From a bacterium (lineage in GTDB: Bacteria; UBP15; UBA6099; DSWB01), in assembly GCA_020061125.1 (NCBI GenBank), contig JAGUYV010000306.1, forward strand, positions 1 to 5,703: a stretch of DNA of 5,703 nt. Reading direction: 5' to 3'. The notes under the pieces were generated by a model. The model saw nothing but the letters and a program-made list of their open reading frames with translations. It did no database searches and was not told the DNA's origin. A program made the translations under genes and the position numbers. Positions 5,086 through 5,703 of this stretch are shown in pieces. Position 1 is the first letter of the stretch. Each line of letters begins with the position of its first letter.

Positions 5086-5703
5086 GTTGGGCGTGACGCT
5101 CGACGCCAGGGTCGGGGTGATGATGCGCGCGATGTTGTTGCTGTCCTCGTTCCCGAGGCTGTCCATGGCGCGCACGGTGAAACTGTGCGCCATGTTGTTT
5201 TGAAGGCCGGAGACATCCAACAGGACGCCGGTGGTGGAGAAGTCCGCGGACGCAAAATTGTAGGGCCGGGAACCCGTGCTGTAGTAAACATTGTAGGTGA
5301 TGGGCGGGGCGGAGTCCGAGGCTGCGCTCCATGTGAGGCGCACGGCGCCGCCGGTTCCCAGGTCCTGGGCCATGGCCAGGCCCCCGAACACGGGCGCGTC
5401 CGCGTCTATAACTACCGTTCCATTCGCGCTCCACAAGGATTTCTTTTGCGCCGAATCCACGGTCTGCACCGCGAAATAGTATGTGCCCGTGGCGTTGAGA
5501 TTCAGGACAATGGAAGTCGAGGCCCCGGCTGTGGTGAGGCCTTCCTGGATTGCGCCGGAATACACATCCGCTCCGCCCGCGGTCGTGCCCACGCGCACAT
5601 TGTAGCGCAGGAGCGCGGCGGGCGTTTCGATGTCGGATCCCGCGCTCCAGGACAGGCGCACCGGCCCCGGCGCGCTCGCCGGAACCGCGGAGGGGGCGCC
5701 TGC
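4222..5703 (-). CDS. Exported Fn3-repeat protein with C-terminal dockerin, C-terminal part (protein B, cut by window edge)
   Basis: 493 residues are visible, open to the right edge; the true start is outside. The in-frame GTG at 5661 lies inside an Fn3 domain and is not a start. Three Fn3-like domains cover visible residues about 8-101, 103-200 and 205-305. A prealbumin-like domain follows (about 308-420; GTGYPKVAVPGLT at 326-338), then a dockerin at 425-480 with calcium loops DINCDWVVNITD (427-438) and DINGDQIVDISD (460-471). The segment LRYNVRVGTTAGGADV at 32-47 resembles a sequence common in FG-GAP/VCBS-repeat surface proteins, so such repeats may lie upstream (inference). No enzyme domain is visible. 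The likely role is extracellular attachment or assembly through the dockerin. The last 287 residues are paralogous to A, the next gene downstream. A run of eight T follows the stop directly, without a convincing hairpin. Confidence 0.85.
   Translation of the reverse strand, partial: AGAPSAVPASAPGPVRLSWSAGSDIETPAALLRYNVRVGTTAGGADVYSGAIQEGLTTAGASTSIVLNLNATGTYYFAVQTVDSAQKKSLWSANGTVVIDADAPVFGGLAMAQDLGTGGAVRLTWSAASDSAPPITYNVYYSTGSRPYNFASADFSTTGVLLDVSGLQNNMAHSFTVRAMDSLGNEDSNNIARIITPTLASSVTPNPPDTVAASSTTALVTVTWVAPVQNTNGSDLTDLAGFHIFRGSSCYGTDSVQLDTSLIVAETLSYSDDTVSENELYYYFLTAENESGTLSASSTCAAAVTAPQAVLGTVTRRDMSGGTVAGTGYPKVAVPGLTMYLMSGQTQIASAVTGADGSFALAVTGNPTGATFTLQAVITEESGYLYDDGTMNSGTAVRTLVKDVTISPGAFKTVTVAPLGHGPTAGDINCDWVVNITDMVLLKPAYGKALGEDGYNVNADINGDQIVDISDFVLLKPNFGLPGSPVNPSPCSP

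Overview
The window looks like chromosomal DNA of an uncultured, fairly GC-rich bacterium. Exported multidomain proteins ending in dockerin-type calcium-binding modules are most familiar from clostridia and from environmental lineages such as the PVC group and Hydrogenedentota-like bacteria. The high GC and the lack of any recognisable cellulosome enzyme favour the second group, but this placement is only a guess from protein style. I see no tRNA, rRNA, CRISPR array, transposase or phage gene.

Layout, left to right. (1) Positions 1-251, minus strand: the first 83 codons of a MobA-type nucleotidyltransferase, cut by the left edge. (2) 426-1520, minus: a complete saccharopine dehydrogenase-family oxidoreductase. 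(3) 1521-1697: a divergent promoter region with two extended -10 boxes and two GC-rich dyads between them. (4) 1698-2165, plus: a complete tsaE, the ATPase of tRNA t6A synthesis. (5) 2202-4055, minus: a complete 617-residue exported protein, here called A. It has a signal peptide, a cohesin-like beta-sandwich candidate, Ig/Fn3-like domains, a prealbumin-like domain and a dockerin. (6) 4056-4221: a promoter and a long leader for A. (7) 4222-5703, minus: the last 493 residues of a second exported protein, B, with three Fn3-like domains, the same prealbumin-like domain and a dockerin. B is cut by the right edge.

The left half is ordinary housekeeping metabolism. The right half is the accessory part: two neighbouring paralogues carry different N-terminal regions on the same C-terminal cassette of about 290 residues. 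The cassette has exactly four cysteines in each protein, at nearly identical spacing. One pair lies within the Fn3-like domain. The other joins the first calcium loop of the dockerin to the extreme C-terminus and looks like a disulfide 'clasp'. This is the most noteworthy signal in the window and suggests a shared extracellular attachment or assembly module rather than two unrelated dockerin proteins.

Three of the four candidate promoters are extended -10 elements (TGnTATAAT or TGnTATATT) without a good -35 box, which may be the usual promoter style of this genome.
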